From JBDHWI01 sp964590135 (GTDB lineage Bacteria; Chloroflexota; Anaerolineae; J036; Brachytrichaceae), in NCBI GenBank assembly GCA_964590135.1, contig CAZPVX010000004.1:110725-174724 (forward strand): a DNA stretch of 64,000 nucleotides, in the 5' to 3' direction. The notes under the pieces are model-generated. The model made no database searches. It saw only the letters and a list, made by a program, of their open reading frames with translations, and was not told the DNA's origin. Below, piece after piece: positions 43,911 to 52,318 of the stretch (within the stretch, counting starts at the first letter, position 1; every line of letters starts with the position of its first letter). A program made the translations under genes and the position numbers.

Positions 43911-44582
43911 ATGAAGTTACTGCTTACGTCCGCCGGCATCAAAAACGCTACTATCCACAATGCGTTGCTCGATTTGCTCAACAAGCCCATTGCCGAGTGC
44001 AGCGCGTTGTGCATTCCCACCGCGTCGTATGGGCACCCCTTGGCCGGCCCGAGCGCAGCATGGCGCTTCATCAGCGGGCAAGAACCCAGGTGCCCCATGT
44101 GTGAGCTAGGCTGGAAGTCCCTCGGTGTGCTGGAACTGACCGCGCTCCCCAGCATCGATAAGGAGCTTTGGGTGCCTCTGGTGCAGCAGACGGACGCGCT
44201 GCTGGTCAATGGCGGCGACCCGCTGTATCTATGCTATTGGATGCGGCAATCTGGCCTGGCAGACCTTTTGCCGGCGCTGCGCGAGACGGTCTGGGTGGGG
44301 TTGAGTGCCGGCAGCATGGTGATGACACCGCGCATCGGCGAATACTTCGTCGGCTGGAAACCGCCCACGGGTGGCGACGAAACGCTGGGGGTCGTCGATT
44401 TTGCAATCTTCCCGCACCTGGATCACCCCGACTTGCCCGGTAATACCCTGGCTCACGCAGAAAAGTGGGCCGCCAGCATGAAGACGTTGGCATATGCAAT
44501 GGACGATCAGACCGCCATCCAAGTGGTCGATGGCGTCGTCGAAGTGGTCTCCGAAGGCCATTGGAAACGCTTCACGCCCTGA
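43911..44582 (+). CDS. Peptidase S51 (dipeptidase E-like)
   Basis: 223 residues. The serine nucleophile is in VGLSAGSMVMTPRIG (near residue 135). LVNGGDPLYLCYWMR is the typical oxyanion loop of the S51 family, and DFAIFPHLDHPDLP contains the catalytic-type His. Dipeptidase E cleaves Asp-X dipeptides; cyanophycinases are distant relatives. An AGAGGGAG site precedes ATG 43911. A -10-like TAGAAT lies at 43,829-43,834. Confidence 0.9.
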   Translation: MKLLLTSAGIKNATIHNALLDLLNKPIAECSALCIPTASYGHPLAGPSAAWRFISGQEPRCPMCELGWKSLGVLELTALPSIDKELWVPLVQQTDALLVNGGDPLYLCYWMRQSGLADLLPALRETVWVGLSAGSMVMTPRIGEYFVGWKPPTGGDETLGVVDFAIFPHLDHPDLPGNTLAHAEKWAASMKTLAYAMDDQTAIQVVDGVVEVVSEGHWKRFTP

Positions 44583-44592
44583 TGGAAAATAA

Positions 44593-44630
44593 GGAGTCGG
44601 ACTGCTTTGAGCAGTCCGACTCCTGTTGTT
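44593..44630. terminator. Bidirectional terminator
   Basis: A 13-bp perfect stem (44,593-44,605 with 44,611-44,623) with loop TTTGA stands between the convergent peptidase S51 and MoaD-like genes. Both sides are T-rich when read outward. Confidence 0.9.
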
Positions 44631-44932
44631 CACCCGCCAGCCATCGCTCCAACAACCATGAACGGCTCCTCGCCCTTTAGCACTGCGTCGGGCAACAGCG
44701 CGTCAGGCGATTCATGCGACCAGTCCTGTCCGCAAGTGAAAAAGCGGATGAAGGCGCGCCGTTCGCCGCTGGCGCGATCGCGGATGGTGCCGCGCAGCAT
44801 CGGGTATTGCGCTTCGATGGCATCCAGCACCGCGCGCTGCGTGACGGGCGCATCAACTTCGATCTGCACCTCGCGCCCCGCATTCGCCAGCGTGCGCAGG
44901 TGTTGGGGAAGCGTCACTCGAATCATGTTCAT
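44630..44932 (-). CDS. MoaD/ThiS-family ubiquitin-like sulphur carrier protein
   Basis: 100 residues of the beta-grasp fold ending in the Gly-Gly tail (VVGAMAGG) that is adenylated and thiocarboxylated in MoaD and ThiS. The core has TLPQHLRTLANAGREVQIEVDAPVTQ and RDRASGERRAFIRFF. MoaD feeds sulphur into molybdopterin, ThiS into thiazole; neither pathway is nearby. It follows a BNR-repeat protein gene by 76 nt, a pairing I recall from other genomes. The start is ATG 44932 or ATG 44926. Confidence 0.88.
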   Translation of the reverse strand: MNMIRVTLPQHLRTLANAGREVQIEVDAPVTQRAVLDAIEAQYPMLRGTIRDRASGERRAFIRFFTCGQDWSHESPDALLPDAVLKGEEPFMVVGAMAGG

Positions 44933-45008
44933 TCAACGCCATGGCAGAGAGGCACAGAGAGGAAGACGCTCTGCATCGTTGCCTCTCTGCGCCTTTGCGT
45001 TTTCAAAT

Positions 45009-46121
45009 TCACAAAGTCTGCACTTCGACCGATAGCACCGCCGGCAGATCATGCACGATGGCACGCCAATGATCGCCGCCGTCGGGCGAGACATACACCT
45101 GCCCGCCGGTCGTGCCGAAGTAAATGCCGCACGCCGGCAGCGCGTCGACGGCCATCGCATCACGCAGCACGTTGACGTAGCAGTCACCTTGCGGCAAGCC
45201 CTCGGTCAGCGCTTCCCACGCGCCGCCGCCGGCGCGACTGCGATATACACGCAGCTTGCCTTCGGGCGGGAAGTGCTCGCTGTCGCTCTTGATTGGCACC
45301 ACATAGACCGTCTCCGGCTCATGCGCGTGCACCGCAATCGGGAAGCCGAAGTCGCTCGGCAGGTTGTCGCTCACCTCGCGCCACATCCCGCCGGCATCAT
45401 CACTGCGCATCACATCCCAATGCTTTTGCATATACAGCACGCCCGGGCGGTCCTTGTGCATGGCGATGCTATGCACACAGTGGCCGACGTCGGCCTGCGG
45501 ATCGGGCAACTCCCACGGCGAGATCAAGCCCTTGTTGATCGGCAGCCAGGTCGCGCCACCGTCATCGGTGCGGAAGGCGCCGGCGGCTGAGATGGCGACA
45601 TAGATGCGATTTGCATCGGTGGGGTCCTGCACGATGGTGTGCAGGCACATGCCGCCGGCGCCTGGTTGCCACAAGCCACCCTTCACCGCGCGCAAGCCAG
45701 CCAATTCGTGCCAGGTCTGCCCGCCGTCAGTTGACTTGAACAGCGCGGCATCCTCGACGCCGGCGTAGACTGTGTCGGCCTCCGTCAGCGACGGCTCCAG
45801 GTGCCACACGCGCTTGAACTCCCAGGGGTGCTGCGTGCCGTCATACCACTGGTGCGTGCCGGGCGTGCCGTCATAGTTGAAGGCATTGCCCGCCGGCGAC
45901 CACGACTTGCCGCCATCATCGCTGCGCTGGATGACCTGTCCGAACCAACTGCTGGTCTGCGATGCGTAGATGCGATCAAGATTCACCGGCGAGCCTTTGA
46001 CATGGTAAATCTCCCAGCCGGCGAACTGCGGTTCGCTGACTTCCCAGCGCTCGCGCTTTTCATCGGACGTCAAAATGAACGCGCCTTTGCGCGTGCCAAC
46101 AAGAACCCGCACTCCACTCAT
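45009..46121 (-). CDS. BNR/Asp-box repeat protein (sialidase-like beta-propeller)
   Basis: 370 residues with at least four Asp-box motifs of the type S-x-D-x-G-x-x-W: SDDGGKSW, STDGGQTW, TDDGGATW and SPDGGDHW. This gives a six- or seven-bladed propeller as in sialidases, photosynthesis factor Ycf48 and others. Sialidase catalytic Arg triad residues are not evident. There is no signal peptide, so it is probably cytoplasmic. ATG 46121 (MSGVRVLVG) has AGGAGG eight bases upstream; a longer reading to 46193 lacks support. It probably forms an operon with the MoaD-like gene. Confidence 0.88.
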   Translation of the reverse strand: MSGVRVLVGTRKGAFILTSDEKRERWEVSEPQFAGWEIYHVKGSPVNLDRIYASQTSSWFGQVIQRSDDGGKSWSPAGNAFNYDGTPGTHQWYDGTQHPWEFKRVWHLEPSLTEADTVYAGVEDAALFKSTDGGQTWHELAGLRAVKGGLWQPGAGGMCLHTIVQDPTDANRIYVAISAAGAFRTDDGGATWLPINKGLISPWELPDPQADVGHCVHSIAMHKDRPGVLYMQKHWDVMRSDDAGGMWREVSDNLPSDFGFPIAVHAHEPETVYVVPIKSDSEHFPPEGKLRVYRSRAGGGAWEALTEGLPQGDCYVNVLRDAMAVDALPACGIYFGTTGGQVYVSPDGGDHWRAIVHDLPAVLSVEVQTL

Positions 46122-46224
46122 ATCGATTGCCTCCTGTGTGTGTGAAAGAGCCATTCTGTCGCGCCAGCGGCATTTGCTGCGCTGCCTGGCCACGCATGGT
46201 CTGAATGTGATCTTGTGATAACCG

Positions 46225-46368
46225 CTAGACGCTTACCTGCGTCAATTGCTGTGACACGCCAAAGCGGTCCTGCGCCCATCCAAACTTGGGGCTGAAGGAA
46301 CAGGCATCGAGTGACATCGTCGCGTCGACCTGCCCTTCAAACATGAGGATCGTGAAGAATTTCTGCAT
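46225..46368 (-). pseudogene. Collapsed PhnB/glyoxalase-like gene (internal deletion)
   Basis: 47 residues: the beginning MQKFFTILMFEGQ matches the N-terminus of PhnB-like proteins (3-demethylubiquinone methyltransferase-like VOC fold). The end PKFGWAQDRFGVSQQLTQVSV matches their C-terminus. The usual 90 or so residues between are missing, so this is an in-frame deletion derivative. It still has a good ribosome binding site (GGAGGGG) and a strong promoter at 46,391-46,419. Confidence 0.7.
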
Positions 46369-46390
46369 AACGCCCCTCCCGCGCAACAAT

Positions 46391-46419
46391 ATAATAGAAC
46401 ACATGTTCAACTCGGTCAA
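46391..46419 (-). promoter_or_regulatory. Near-consensus promoter with palindromic operator in the spacer
   Basis: On the minus strand TTGACC (46,414-46,419) and TATTAT (46,391-46,396) are 17 nt apart. The spacer contains the palindrome GAACA-TG-TGTTC at 46,397-46,408, similar in style to ArsR-type operators. It drives the collapsed PhnB-like gene. Confidence 0.6.
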
Positions 46420-46482
46420 GCGCCAGATATGGGTGCGCTGACAGCGGGCTGCCAAGATGTGCTTCAACTTCACGCATGAAAA

Positions 46483-46511
46483 ACCTCGCAGGCTTTCGCA
46501 ACCCGCGAGGT
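46483..46511 (-). terminator. Terminator-like hairpin
   Basis: ACCTCGC (46,483-46,489) pairs with GCGAGGT (46,505-46,511). Read on the minus strand it is followed by TTTTT. No minus-strand gene directly upstream explains it; it may shield the PhnB-like promoter from read-through. Confidence 0.55.
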
Positions 46512-46531
46512 CTGCATCCGCGTCTCGGTGG

Positions 46532-46537
46532 TAGCAT
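46532..46537 (+). promoter_or_regulatory. -10 box of the glutaminyl cyclotransferase gene, leaderless type
   Basis: TAGCAT 11 bases before ATG 46549. Confidence 0.35.
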
Positions 46538-46548
46538 CTCCCGCAGAC

Positions 46549-47490
46549 ATGAGCGATCATCCGCGGCGCCGTAGCTTTGCGCTCGCCATCGCCGGCATCA
46601 TTGCGCTCAGCGCGTGCAATGAATCACCGGCGGCCACACCCTTGCCTACCTTCGCGCCGCCCACACCCCGCGCGATCACGACCGTGCCAACTGCGATGCC
46701 GGCTGCGGTGTTGCAATCACCACTGGTCTCGCCACTGCAATCACCCATTCCCACGCCGGCAGCCGATGCACAATACGGCTTTGAAGTCGTCGCTGCCTAT
46801 CCGCACGATCGCGAAGCGTTCACCCAGGGGCTGGTGTTCGATGATGGCGCGCTGTATGAAAGCACCGGCCTGAATGGGCGATCCAGCCTGCGCAAAGTAA
46901 ACCTGCAAACTGGCGAGGTGCTGCAACGCCGCGACATCGACTTGCAGTACTTTGCCGAGGGGTTGACGCTGTTCAACAACCATCTCATTCAACTGACGTG
47001 GCAGAGCAACAAGGGCTTCGTCTATGACAAGACCACCTTCGCACCGCTGCGCGAATGGCGCTATCCGACTGAAGGGTGGGGGCTGACGCATGACGGCAGA
47101 CAACTCATCATGAGCGACGGCACAGCCACCTTGCGTTTTCTCAATCCAGAGACGTTCGCTGTCGAGCGCGAGGTCACGGTGACCGATCAGGGGCAGCCAG
47201 TTGTGCGCCTGAATGAGCTGGAGTATGTGAGGGGTGAAGTCTTTGCCAACGTGTGGCAAACCAATTTGATCGCGCGCATCGACCCGCAGAGCGGCCATGT
47301 GAATGGCTGGATCGACTTAAGCGGATTGCTGCCGCCGGCGGAACAGCAAGGCGCAGATGTGTTGAATGGCATCGCCTACGATGCCGCCGGTGACCGCCTC
47401 TTCGTCACCGGCAAATTGTGGCCGAAATTATTTGAGATCAAGCTCGCGCCTACATCTGCTGCCGGCCTTCCAGCGCGCGACTCAAGGTGA
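46549..47490 (+). CDS. Glutaminyl-peptide cyclotransferase (plant/bacterial QC type), lipoprotein
   Basis: 313 residues. Signal and lipobox (LSAC) at residues 9-22, then a Pro/Thr-rich linker to residue 72, and the five-bladed QC propeller: YPHDREAFTQGLVFDDGALYESTGLNGRSSL, YFAEGLTLFNNHLIQLTW, ELEYVRGEVFANVWQT and LNGIAYDAAGDRLFVTGKLWPKLFEI. QC converts N-terminal glutamine to pyroglutamate on exported proteins. The last 41 nt overlap the 3' end of the convergent recR gene. Confidence 0.92.
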   Translation: MSDHPRRRSFALAIAGIIALSACNESPAATPLPTFAPPTPRAITTVPTAMPAAVLQSPLVSPLQSPIPTPAADAQYGFEVVAAYPHDREAFTQGLVFDDGALYESTGLNGRSSLRKVNLQTGEVLQRRDIDLQYFAEGLTLFNNHLIQLTWQSNKGFVYDKTTFAPLREWRYPTEGWGLTHDGRQLIMSDGTATLRFLNPETFAVEREVTVTDQGQPVVRLNELEYVRGEVFANVWQTNLIARIDPQSGHVNGWIDLSGLLPPAEQQGADVLNGIAYDAAGDRLFVTGKLWPKLFEIKLAPTSAAGLPARDSR

Positions 47491-48079
47491 CTTCGTCGGC
47501 ATATTCCAAATCGCCGCCCACTGGCAATCCTCTCGCCAGCCGCGTCACGCGCAGCCCCTTGAAGTCGCCTAGTTTGCGCTGGATGTATGACGCGGTCATC
47601 TCGCCCTCGACAGTTGGATTGGTGGCAAGGATGACCTCACGCGCCGGCGCGCCGGCCAACTCCGCGCGCCGCAGCCGCAACAGCAATTCGTTGATCTTCA
47701 GATCATCCGGCCCCATGCCGTTGATCGGCGAGATCACACCATGCAGCACGTGATACACGCCGCGGTATCCACGTGAGCGTTCAATCGCCGCCACATCCAG
47801 CGGCTCCTCGACCACGCAGATCAGCGCGTGGTCGCGCGTGGTGTCGGCGTCGACGGCGCATGGGTCGCTCTCGGTGATGTTGAAACACACCGAGCACAGC
47901 CGCGTGTTGGCCTTCAAGTCGCGCAGAGCGTCGGCCAGTTGCAGCGAGGTTTCGAGTGGTTGCCGCAACAGGTAATACGCCAGCCTCGATGCCGATTTTG
48001 GCCCAATCCCCGGCAACTGCGTGAACGCATCGATCAGCCGCGTCACCGAGGGCGGAAGCGTTTGGTTAGGCCCTGCCAC
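47450..48079 (-). CDS. recR: Recombination mediator RecR
   Basis: 209 residues. RecR works with RecF and RecO to load RecA at gaps. It has the helix-hairpin-helix LPGIGPKSASRLAYYLL, then a Toprim domain with EEPLDVAAIERSRGYRGVYHVLHGVISPINGMGPDDL. The zinc finger, normally four cysteines, reads RLCSVCFNITESDPCAVDA, with three of them visible (CSVC and a single Cys), so the fourth may be lost. It is the third gene of the conserved dnaX-ybaB-recR operon, 2 nt after ybaB. Confidence 0.95.
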   Translation of the reverse strand: MAGPNQTLPPSVTRLIDAFTQLPGIGPKSASRLAYYLLRQPLETSLQLADALRDLKANTRLCSVCFNITESDPCAVDADTTRDHALICVVEEPLDVAAIERSRGYRGVYHVLHGVISPINGMGPDDLKINELLLRLRRAELAGAPAREVILATNPTVEGEMTASYIQRKLGDFKGLRVTRLARGLPVGGDLEYADEVTLSRALEGRQQM

Positions 48080-48081
48080 AG

Positions 48082-48447
48082 TTACGTCAATCCAGGGATT
48101 TTGACGTCGCCAGTGACCTCTTCCATGCGCTTTGCTGAATGCTCCTGCGAGGCCAGGATGGCTTCGTTCACGGCAGCCACGAGTGTGTCTTCCAGCATGC
48201 CCACATCGTTCGGATCGATCAGTTCCGGGTCGATCTTGATGCTTTGCACGCGCTGGTGGCCGGTGATGACGATGGTGATCGCGCCGCCGGCGGCGGTCAC
48301 GTTGATCAACTCCGTCTCCAGCGCAGTCTGTGTCGCGGCCATGTCTTCCTGCATCTTCTTGATCTTTTCAACCATGCCGGGTTGCATGCCGCCAGCCGGC
48401 TGCGCGCCAGCGCCCGGCTTCCAATCGCTTCGTCGTCCTTTTGCCAT
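48082..48447 (-). CDS. ybaB: YbaB/EbfC nucleoid-associated protein
   Basis: 121 residues: a short variable N-terminus rich in Gly/Gln, then the YbaB core with KKMQEDMAATQTALE, VTAAGGAITIVITGHQRVQSIKIDPELI and DTLVAAVNEAI. It binds DNA as a dimer. The position between dnaX and recR is the classical one. Confidence 0.93.
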   Translation of the reverse strand: MAKGRRSDWKPGAGAQPAGGMQPGMVEKIKKMQEDMAATQTALETELINVTAAGGAITIVITGHQRVQSIKIDPELIDPNDVGMLEDTLVAAVNEAILASQEHSAKRMEEVTGDVKIPGLT

Positions 48448-48454
48448 TTTTCTC

Positions 48455-50029
48455 CTACTGTCTTACCGTTCCACCCAGCTTCTTCGCCGCTTTTATCAGC
48501 GGATCTTCTTCGGGATCGATGCTTTGCTGGGTTTGATTCACAAACACATGCAGCTCGTACCTGCCGCTGAACATGCGGTTGACCACGCTGATGATGACGT
48601 TTTTGTTGTTTGGGTTGTCCAACCGCTGCCTGAACAAATCGTGGTCGGCACGAATATGCACAACATTGCCGCTCACATCGTGCAAGTGGCATGATCGCAG
48701 CAGCGCTGCCGCCGGCTTGTTCTGCGCATCCACCTCTTTGATGAATTGTTTCCACTGCGCCTTCACGTTCTCCAGGGTCAAGCTGCCGCCGGCGGATGGC
48801 GCTTGTGCAGTCGTCTGCCCCGCATTTTGCTCAACGGCCGGCGCGGTTTTCTGCTGCGCAGGTCGTTGGCTGGACGCCTCGCGCCTGCCGGGTTGCGCCG
48901 GCTCCGGCCGTGCCGCGCTGCGCGGCTGCTCTTCAGCTGGGCGCTGTGCTGGCTCGCTGCCGGCCAGCACACAATCGACATATGCCATCTCCAGCGACAA
49001 CTGCGCATCGGTTGTGCCCCGCATTTCGTTGATGGCCTCGCTGAAGGCGCGCGCCGCCTTCGAGATTTGCACCATGCTCAACCGCTCAGCATGCGCCGAA
49101 AGCTCTATTCGCTCGGCCTCGCTCAATTCGCCGCCGGCGTTGTTCTGGCTGGCCTTGATCTGCATCAGCGCGCGCAGGTAATCCACCATCTGCCGCGCGA
49201 TCTGCCGCGCATCTGCGCCCTGATCGATGGCGCGTTGAATGGCGTCATAGCCGGCCGCAATGTCTTTGGCAATCAAGCCCTCGGTCAGCGCCTTCACTGT
49301 CGCCGTGTCAGTTGCACCCAGCGCCTCACGCACGTCTGCCGCCGTGATGCGCAGGCTATTCGACGACGCCAACTGGTCGAGCAGCGATACCGCATCGCGC
49401 AGCGCGCCAGTGGCATGCCGCGCGATCAGACGCAGCGCGTGGTCGTCCGCCTCGATGCCCTCTTCGTTGCACAGGTGACGCAGCCGGCCCACGATCTTCT
49501 CCACCCGCACGCGCTTGAAGGTGAAGCGCTGGCAACGAGAAAGCACCGTCGCTGGGATCTTCTGCGGATCGGTCGTCGCCAAAATGAAGATCACGTGCGG
49601 CGGCGGCTCCTCCAGCGTTTTCAGCATGGCATTGAAGGCCGACGTCGAAAGCATATGCACTTCGTCGATGATGTAGACCTTGTACTTCAATTCGCCCGGC
49701 TGATACGACACCTTGTCGAGGATCTCGCGCATCGCATCGACACCGGCGTGTGAAGCAGCGTCGATTTCGATTACATCGAGCGAGCGCCCCTCGGTAATGG
49801 CATCGCTGATCTGCTGCACACGCTGTGAGTCGGCGCTCGCAATGTTTACTTCCTTCGCCAGGATGCGCGCAGTAGTCGTCTTGCCGCAGCCACGCGAGCC
49901 GACAAACAGATACGCGTGACCGATGCGGCCAGTTGCGATCTGGTTCTTGAGGGTGGTGGTGACATGCTCCTGCCCGACGACGTCATCGAACGACGTGGGC
50001 CGCCACTTGCGATACAACGCCTGTGCCAC
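48455..50029 (-). CDS. dnaX: DNA polymerase III subunit gamma/tau, zinc-finger cysteines missing
   Basis: 524 residues. The clamp-loader ATPase is complete: Walker A VGSRGCGKTTTAR, Walker B VYIIDEVHMLS, sensor 1 LATTDPQKIP. The zinc module, usually four cysteines between Walker A and EGRSLDVIEIDAAS, reads AKEVNIASADSQRVQQISD and has none. Domain III follows to about residue 370, then a Pro/Ala/Gln-rich linker and a C-terminal domain of the tau type. It starts at GTG 50029, with TACACT six bases upstream. Confidence 0.96.
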   Translation of the reverse strand: MAQALYRKWRPTSFDDVVGQEHVTTTLKNQIATGRIGHAYLFVGSRGCGKTTTARILAKEVNIASADSQRVQQISDAITEGRSLDVIEIDAASHAGVDAMREILDKVSYQPGELKYKVYIIDEVHMLSTSAFNAMLKTLEEPPPHVIFILATTDPQKIPATVLSRCQRFTFKRVRVEKIVGRLRHLCNEEGIEADDHALRLIARHATGALRDAVSLLDQLASSNSLRITAADVREALGATDTATVKALTEGLIAKDIAAGYDAIQRAIDQGADARQIARQMVDYLRALMQIKASQNNAGGELSEAERIELSAHAERLSMVQISKAARAFSEAINEMRGTTDAQLSLEMAYVDCVLAGSEPAQRPAEEQPRSAARPEPAQPGRREASSQRPAQQKTAPAVEQNAGQTTAQAPSAGGSLTLENVKAQWKQFIKEVDAQNKPAAALLRSCHLHDVSGNVVHIRADHDLFRQRLDNPNNKNVIISVVNRMFSGRYELHVFVNQTQQSIDPEEDPLIKAAKKLGGTVRQ

Positions 50030-50035
50030 ATCGCG

Positions 50036-50041
50036 AGTGTA
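50036..50041 (-). promoter_or_regulatory. -10 box of the dnaX-ybaB-recR operon, leaderless type
   Basis: TACACT on the minus strand, six bases before GTG 50029. Confidence 0.4.
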
Positions 50042-50047
50042 ACATGT

Positions 50048-51490
50048 TCACTTCAACATGCCCTGCGCCGCTACAAGCGCCTCATCGCGGGTATGGATCT
50101 CTCCGGCCATCTGCGCCTCGCGCACCGCTTCTAGAATCTCACCGACGCGCCGGCCCGGCGTCATGCCCATCTCAATCAGATCGCGACCGGAGAGCAATAC
50201 TTTCGGCGCGACGTCCGGCGCAAAGCGATCGTAGTAGCGTTCCAGCAGCAGCGCGGCGATACGCCGGCTGGGCGCGCAATCCTCGTCTGTGGTGGCATCG
50301 CCGCGCTTGCCCACACAATCTGCGACGGCAAACAGCGCCAGCAGCGGCGCTGTATCGCCGGCATCCCGAAAAAACCGCGCCAGCGCGCGCGGCGTCGGTG
50401 GCGCCGGCATCCGCGCCATCTGGTTTGGGCGCATGTGGTTGGCTATCAACGTCTTGACGAAGGCGATCTCGTCCCCGCTCAATCGCAATGCCCGCGCGCG
50501 TGCGGCTGCCACATTCGCACCCAAGCCCTCATGCCCGTAAAAATGAATGCGGCCCCCAGCATCCATGCTCGCCGTCATCGGCTTGGCGCAGTCGTGCAGC
50601 AATGCCGCAAAACGCAACAGCGCCGCGCGCGTGAAAGTGGTGATGGGGGTTTGGAGTGCAGGAATTCCCTGTTCCGAATCCTCGACCTCCCTGTCCAGCG
50701 CCCGCATGACCCACCACGTATGCTCTAGCACATTGAAGCGGTGCGGCGCTGTCTGTGGTTGCGCGCGCATTGGCTCAATCTCCGGGAAGAGATGCGCGAG
50801 CAGACCTAGCGCGTCGAGCTGCATCACAGCCTGAGCTGCATTTGGCAACTCGAAAATCTCGAACAGCGCATCACGCAGTCGCTCAGCACTTGGCTGCAAA
50901 AGCAGATCGCCGACATCACGGATGCGTTCGAGCGTGGCCGGCGCAATCGCCATGCCAAACCGGTGCGCCAGCCGCACCGCCCGCAGCGCCCGCACTGGAT
51001 CATTGCGAATGGCATCCTGGCTGGCTGCGCGAATCACGCCGGCGCGCAGGTCGGCCAGACCGCCGGCGTGATCGACAAGCTCAAGATCGACCAAATCCAG
51101 GCCAATGGCATTGATGCTGAAATCGCGGTCGCGCTGGTCTTCGCGCCAGCCTTCGCCACGGCAGCGCGCAAAATCGTAGACCAGCGCAGGATGTTGTGCG
51201 GTGAGCGCCAGGCCCTGCGGTTCCTCTTCGGGCGCGTTTTTGATGACACGGGCAGTGCCGCGATCAGCATCCATGACATAGAATGCCGCGTCCATCGCAT
51301 TTGCCACTGCGCGCGCGAGCGCAACCGCGTCCCCTTGCACGGCGAAATCGAAATCGTGCGGTGTGTGACTGAGCAGCGCATCGCGCACTGCGCCGCCAAC
51401 CAGCAACGCCGGCAGGTTGCGCGCCAGCGCCAGTCTGCGCACCAAGATCACGTCATCTCGCGCCAGCAGCGCGCTCAAGCGTTCATCCAC
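50048..51490 (-). CDS. CCA-adding enzyme / tRNA nucleotidyltransferase with HD domain
   Basis: 480 residues of the class II nucleotidyltransferase family, which adds or repairs the CCA end of tRNA. The N-terminal domain has ALLVGGAVRDALLSHTPHDFDFAV, the catalytic DxD being DFDF. DQRDRDFSINAIGLDL and RRAIRNDPVRALRAVRLAHRFG-type blocks follow. An HD domain (LHDCAKPMTAS) occupies residues 255-370, as in many tRNA nucleotidyltransferases. It starts at GTG 51490, with TAAGCT seven bases upstream. Confidence 0.9.
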   Translation of the reverse strand: MDERLSALLARDDVILVRRLALARNLPALLVGGAVRDALLSHTPHDFDFAVQGDAVALARAVANAMDAAFYVMDADRGTARVIKNAPEEEPQGLALTAQHPALVYDFARCRGEGWREDQRDRDFSINAIGLDLVDLELVDHAGGLADLRAGVIRAASQDAIRNDPVRALRAVRLAHRFGMAIAPATLERIRDVGDLLLQPSAERLRDALFEIFELPNAAQAVMQLDALGLLAHLFPEIEPMRAQPQTAPHRFNVLEHTWWVMRALDREVEDSEQGIPALQTPITTFTRAALLRFAALLHDCAKPMTASMDAGGRIHFYGHEGLGANVAAARARALRLSGDEIAFVKTLIANHMRPNQMARMPAPPTPRALARFFRDAGDTAPLLALFAVADCVGKRGDATTDEDCAPSRRIAALLLERYYDRFAPDVAPKVLLSGRDLIEMGMTPGRRVGEILEAVREAQMAGEIHTRDEALVAAQGMLK

Positions 51491-51497
51491 GGCGTCA

Positions 51498-51503
51498 AGC
51501 TTA
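51498..51503 (-). promoter_or_regulatory. -10 box of the CCA-adding enzyme gene, leaderless type
   Basis: TAAGCT on the minus strand, seven bases before GTG 51490. Its overlap with the stop codon region of the upstream PstS-like gene is small. Confidence 0.32.
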
Positions 51504-51508
51504 CAACT

Positions 51509-52318
51509 TCACGGCATCGGCGCATAGCCCATCTGCGCGATGATCTGTTTGCCGGCCGGCCCCAGCGCCCACGCGATGAAGTTGCGCAGTTCGCCCTGCG
51601 GCTCGCGCAGCGCTATCAGGTTCAGCGTGCGACCAAGCGGGTACTCGCCTTTGGCGATGGCGTCGGGCGTTGGTGAGATGCCATTGATCGGCAGCATCTT
51701 CACCGGCGTTCGCATCCGCGCCACGCCTGACGACGGCGCATAGCCGATGGCATTTGGTTTGACCAGCGGGAAGTTCAGCATCGTTTCGACCGACGGCAGC
51801 ACAAATGCGTCCAGCGTGAGCTTTTGCGCGCCCATCACCACGTTGTCGAACACCTGCCGGCTGCCATCGCCCTCTTCGCGCACGGCCACTTCGATCGGGC
51901 CGAGGCTGGCGACGTTGTAGTCGCTCCAGTTGTTCCGCTCGCCGGCAAAAATGGCGCGCGCATCTTGCAGCGTGATGCCGCCGATGGAATTCTGCGGATT
52001 GACGATGATCGCCACACCGTCCATTGCCAGATCAGCCATCCAGCCGGCGCTGGCCGGCGGCAGTGAGGTGGCCGCCAATGCCACCCTGCCGGCCTGCATC
52101 TCCTGCGCCACAAATGCAGGGTTGCCTGCATCCACTGTAAACACAGCGTATGGATTCACAGCATAGTACGCGTCGGTCAGCGCGCGCATCAGCGGTGCAG
52201 TGTCACCGTCGGCGACGACGCGGATGCGCGTGCTGACGGGAGTGACGGTAGGCGTGGCCGGCGGCTGGTTGCACGCTGCCAGCGCCAGCAGCGCCAAGAA
52301 TATGCGTCTTATGCTCAT
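51509..52318 (-). CDS. PstS-like phosphate-binding lipoprotein
   Basis: 269 residues. The signal MSIRRIFLALLALAACN ends in a lipobox. The periplasmic-binding-fold domain shows IRVVADGDTAPLMRALTDAYYAVNP, GGITLQDARAIFAGERNNWSDY and AIGYAPSS, the pattern of PBP-like domain 2 proteins in the PstS group. They bind phosphate or a similar oxyanion, but pstC, pstA and pstB are not adjacent. The start codon overlaps the stop of the M28-like gene (ATGA), so the two are coupled. Confidence 0.85.
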   Translation of the reverse strand: MSIRRIFLALLALAACNQPPATPTVTPVSTRIRVVADGDTAPLMRALTDAYYAVNPYAVFTVDAGNPAFVAQEMQAGRVALAATSLPPASAGWMADLAMDGVAIIVNPQNSIGGITLQDARAIFAGERNNWSDYNVASLGPIEVAVREEGDGSRQVFDNVVMGAQKLTLDAFVLPSVETMLNFPLVKPNAIGYAPSSGVARMRTPVKMLPINGISPTPDAIAKGEYPLGRTLNLIALREPQGELRNFIAWALGPAGKQIIAQMGYAPMP

